This document shows, piece after piece, positions 61,702 to 64,000 of a stretch of DNA of 64,000 nucleotides. The position numbers were made by a program, and so were the translations under genes. The first letter of the stretch is position 1; the number at the start of each line of letters is the position of its first letter. The stretch lies in contig CAWIHK010000001.1 of assembly GCA_963835935.1 (NCBI GenBank), positions 186,001 through 250,000 of the forward strand. The letters run 5' to 3'. The DNA comes from CAWIHK01 sp963835935. Its GTDB lineage: Bacteria; Bacteroidota; Ignavibacteria; UBA10030; CAVZMI01. The notes under the pieces were generated by a model. It searched no databases and was not told the DNA's origin. It saw nothing but the letters and a program-made list of their open reading frames with translations.

Positions 61702-62964
61702 TTACTTAACTCCTTTCTCTTGTTGAAATTGTTTGAGTGATTTGGATGATATTTGGAAAAAACTCATTGGGTACTCTCGTACGATACCCAATTCTTCTGC
61801 CTTTTGTTTGTATTTCACGTAGACTTCCAACTTCGCTTGAATGAGCGGCACGTATCGTTCAGAAATTTCTTCAAGTGAGATCTGCAATTCGGGATTAGCT
61901 TGAAACTGAGCGGACTGACTTGGTTGAAAATCAGACTGATTCTGTTTTGTTCTGTCCACAGGCAGCATGTTCTCAATGTGAAGCTGAAACGCAGAGAAAT
62001 CGGGTTCAGGGATTTTAAACATTTGTTGCAACGGATTGGGAAGTTGAGGCGTTGGAGATGGTTGATTCCTTGATTTACTCCTCGTATAGGCACCGAAGAA
62101 AAATATCTCACCTTGTTTCTCGTCGTTCATCTTCTGTTCTAATTCGATCGCCTCTTGAAGATGAAGTGTCGCATAGTTCATCATTGCTGAGGAAAATGTT
62201 GAATCATACTTCATAGAAAGTTCCAGATAGTGCTTCGCTTTTGCAAGATTTTTGCGGGCGATCCATTCGTTTGAATTGACGAGAAGAAGCGATGCTAAAT
62301 ACTCTTTCTTTGTCAAGGTACGAAGATAGACACCGTTTTTAACAGACTGTTCAGAAACGAAGAATGTTTTCATGTATTCTGCGTCTGGAGCATAACCGCC
62401 GCCGTTAGTTGCTTCAATATTCGTTTGAAAATTGGTAATATTGGTTTCAGGAATATACCGAACAAAAAAATGATATGGTAGACGCGAAGCGAAAATCGGA
62501 TAACCGAGGCGCTCGCCAAGAATTACATACATCATCGGTAAAGTTATGCAAGAACCTTTCTTTGTTGCAATGTAACCGTTGATGAATTTGTTCGAAAGAT
62601 TTTTCACTCCTAAATCGTCATCGTCATAACCGAAAGTGATTTTATCATTCCATGGGCCTTTTTTATATAGATATGTATTCAATGCCCGAACTCGCTTATC
62701 GGGGTCAGTTATGCCGCCAAAATATTGTTTATACCGTTCAGCCATGTATCGGAAGCAATATAGGAAAAAATCAATCTTGAGATCAGGATAAAATTCTTTG
62801 GCGAGAACGAGGTCGGCAAGACCAATATCTATTTGTTCTTCCGGTAACTCGAGGATTTGCTCAATTGTAAGTATAGAATCTCTTGTGAGGATGGAATCTT
62901 GTTGTTGAGCAAACAATGAAGAAATGAATAAAAATATTATAAGTGAAAAACCAAATTTGTGCAT
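61702..62964 (-). CDS. SirB1-like transglutaminase-fold exported protein, copy 2
   Basis: 420 residues from the ATG at 62964, with GAGAGAGG upstream. After the signal peptide it matches copy 1 essentially residue for residue, including KKGSCITLPMM and SRLPYHFFVRY. The signal peptides differ (SLIIFLFISSLFAQ here; AIIIFLFSSSLFAQ in copy 1). Such near-identity over 1.2 kb implies recent duplication or gene conversion. First gene of cassette B. Confidence 0.85.
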   Translation of the reverse strand: MHKFGFSLIIFLFISSLFAQQQDSILTRDSILTIEQILELPEEQIDIGLADLVLAKEFYPDLKIDFFLYCFRYMAERYKQYFGGITDPDKRVRALNTYLYKKGPWNDKITFGYDDDDLGVKNLSNKFINGYIATKKGSCITLPMMYVILGERLGYPIFASRLPYHFFVRYIPETNITNFQTNIEATNGGGYAPDAEYMKTFFVSEQSVKNGVYLRTLTKKEYLASLLLVNSNEWIARKNLAKAKHYLELSMKYDSTFSSAMMNYATLHLQEAIELEQKMNDEKQGEIFFFGAYTRSKSRNQPSPTPQLPNPLQQMFKIPEPDFSAFQLHIENMLPVDRTKQNQSDFQPSQSAQFQANPELQISLEEISERYVPLIQAKLEVYVKYKQKAEELGIVREYPMSFFQISSKSLKQFQQEKGVK

Positions 62965-63037
62965 TAATGTCCTCTCTCTCAATAATCAATGATTACGATG
63001 TGCGACTATAATCTTTAAAGAAAGCTGGCCGCGTTGC

Positions 63038-63171
63038 GTATAACGTTTCGCCGCACCACGCAGTCCCGCTTGCCGCTCTTAATGATTAATTATTCTCGCG
63101 GCAAAGCGGGATTGAGCGACGACAATAATTTATCTACAAATGACGGAGCGTAGTGGTGCGGCGTGTTATAC
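63038..63171 (-). other. attC site 6
   Basis: Left core GTATAAC (63038-63044), right core GTTATAC (63165-63171), exact inverted repeats. Arms and interior are the same as attC site 4 apart from the left core. 134 bp. Confidence 0.85.
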
Positions 63172-63214
63172 GCAGCGCGGCCAATTGCACTCTGACATCG
63201 ATATATATATGAAA

Positions 63215-63499
63215 CTAATCAGCTTTGTGTCCGATATTGTAAGCGAGTATTAAAAAGTATCCAATCATTAATAGCGCTGCTACAAAAAAATAAATCGAAG
63301 TTCTATACTTATTCTTGACGAAAGAAGTTATGCCAAAGACGACGAATAGAATAAGAGCAAGGAGATAGACAATATAAACGAGAATAATTGCTCCACCTTC
63401 ACCTAAGAATGATATCTTCCCTAATTCCGCAATTATGAACAAGATCAAATTTGTAACACCATTAAAAATTGCATCAAATATCTTTTTTAATAACTGCAT
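63215..63499 (-). CDS. Small two-helix membrane protein A2 (candidate immunity protein)
   Basis: 94 residues, starting one base after the RHS stop. Clear paralogue of the protein at 58210-58494 (MQLLK.I.D...NG.TN and ...AALLMIGYFLILAYNIGHKAD), with many substitutions in the first helix and the middle (LGEGGAIILVYIVYLLALILF). Accompanies RHS variant A2. Confidence 0.75.
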   Translation of the reverse strand: MQLLKKIFDAIFNGVTNLILFIIAELGKISFLGEGGAIILVYIVYLLALILFVVFGITSFVKNKYRTSIYFFVAALLMIGYFLILAYNIGHKAD

Positions 63500-63500
63500 A

Positions 63501-64000
63501 TTAGTTACTCCCAGTCGTCCCTTGTTGTTGTTCTTGTGCCTTTTTATTTTCTTCTTCTTGTTTCTTCTGTGCTTCTTGTTTTTTCTGCTCTTCTATTTTT
63601 TTCTTAGCATTCAAAAAATCTTGATATACACTTGACGGGAGTCTCGAACCAGTTTCTACTTGAACGACACCAGAAGTATTAATCAGTTGAACAGCTGTTT
63701 GTCCACAATTATTAGTCAGCACATTATAGTCTTCATTATCTTTTAATCGTTCTTCGATATTCTTTACAACTATTTTATCGGTTGCTTGAGAAGTTCCAAT
63801 GGTTGCTTCTTGGAGAAGAGCTTTATTGTCTTTTAGATAGGCATTAATGTCAGAGGTTTGATGACCTTCGACATTCGTTAATGTCATAGCGGCCGCGTTA
63901 CTTACAGGACCGAAACTCCACGTAGCGAGAATTTTCCCTGAGTTGTGGTCAACAACTTGCAAAATTATATGTCCTGCATCTTTATCCGGCGTTCTATAAA
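63501..64000 (-). CDS. RHS-core mini-protein, variant A2 (5' end outside window)
   Basis: The frame stays open to the right edge, where it reads YRTPDKDAGHIILQVVD, in line with the region of variant A1 just after its RHS core. So the gene continues upstream and an internal ATG (63962) is not the start. The papain-like His (GHIIL) and Cys (TNNCGQTAVQLI) motifs are present. The stretch from about residue GHI to EERLKDNEDYN is almost identical to A1, then the two diverge (SGVVQVETGSRLPSSVYQDF against SGTIHVETTSILPLPSNIF) before a common charged tail. Third copy of the module. Confidence 0.75.
   Translation of the reverse strand, partial: YRTPDKDAGHIILQVVDHNSGKILATWSFGPVSNAAAMTLTNVEGHQTSDINAYLKDNKALLQEATIGTSQATDKIVVKNIEERLKDNEDYNVLTNNCGQTAVQLINTSGVVQVETGSRLPSSVYQDFLNAKKKIEEQKKQEAQKKQEEENKKAQEQQQGTTGSN

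Larger units (their letters stand above)
53302..64000 (-). mobile_element. Integron-type gene-cassette array (no integrase in window)
   Basis: Six long palindromes with attC-type ends (53302, 55480, 56700, 58033, 60534, 63038) each lie 10-45 bp after the stop of a minus-strand gene or gene group. Distances between them range from about 1.2 to 2.5 kb. The arms of different sites fall into two or three sequence types, while the end cores (RYYYAAC-like and GTTRRRY) are kept. This is the layout of an integron or of an attC cluster lacking an integrase. Reading direction is leftwards, so any intI/attI would be right of 64000. Confidence 0.7.

Noticed and set aside
53302..64000. CRISPR array
   Set aside because: Repeats are 130-165 bp palindromes spaced by genes, not short direct repeats with uniform spacers. 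No cas genes in the window.
1..64000. tRNA, rRNA or integrase genes
   Set aside because: No tRNA-like cloverleaf was recognised by eye, no rRNA stretches, and no tyrosine recombinase (R...HxxR...Y) among the proteins.

Overview
The window looks like a chromosome segment from a Gram-negative bacterium of the Bacteroidota/Chlorobiota side of the tree, most likely an Ignavibacteria-like lineage. The evidence is a set of secreted proteins ending in type IX secretion (T9SS) sorting tails with the NYPNPFNPTT-type motif and a KKLLLLK/KKLILLR end, TonB-dependent and other outer-membrane barrels, and moderately AT-rich DNA. Taxonomy is inferred from gene style; no rRNA or tRNA gene was seen.

Positions 1-30881 are mostly conserved chromosome. 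A BtuB-like TonB receptor (5' end outside the window) precedes a B12-dependent ribonucleotide reductase (nrdJ). Then come two outer-membrane or periplasmic proteins with a duplicated gene fragment, and a glycosyltransferase. A rightward run follows: udk, a receiver protein, an unknown gene, prmC (with a one-base frameshift), dtd, a degenerate peptidase-like protein, a phosphomutase-like enzyme and comEC. A three-gene envelope cluster comes next (a 2088-aa secreted protein, an Fn3 protein and a barrel), then a TrmH-family methyltransferase, a DUF4412 protein and dnaG.

Positions 30900-43400 are accessory and patchy: small genes, many on the minus strand, separated by worn attC-like palindromes. 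They include a membrane-anchored STING-domain protein with no cyclase beside it, a LytS/LytTR pair with an Ntn-hydrolase, a Zn-peptidase, a cupin, two copies of a 253/254-bp MITE, an IS256-family element with a perfect 8-bp target duplication, and GC-rich palindromes inserted in coding sequence. Positions 43473-53263 hold five T9SS-exported proteins (GH5, beta-helix, DUF2961/GH172, two repeat proteins).

Positions 53302-64000 form a cassette array. Six palindromes of 130-165 bp, with RYYYAAC-like and GTTRRRY core ends and nearly self-complementary arms, sit just downstream of each minus-strand gene or gene group, as integron attC sites do. The last three cassettes are variants of one module: a SirB1-like transglutaminase-fold protein, a secreted RHS-core mini-protein with a variable papain-like C-terminus, and a small membrane protein. 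The first half is almost identical between copies while the RHS C-terminus, the membrane protein and the attC site vary, which suggests a diversifying polymorphic-toxin-like system carried in an integron. No integrase lies in the window; by gene orientation it would be expected to the right.
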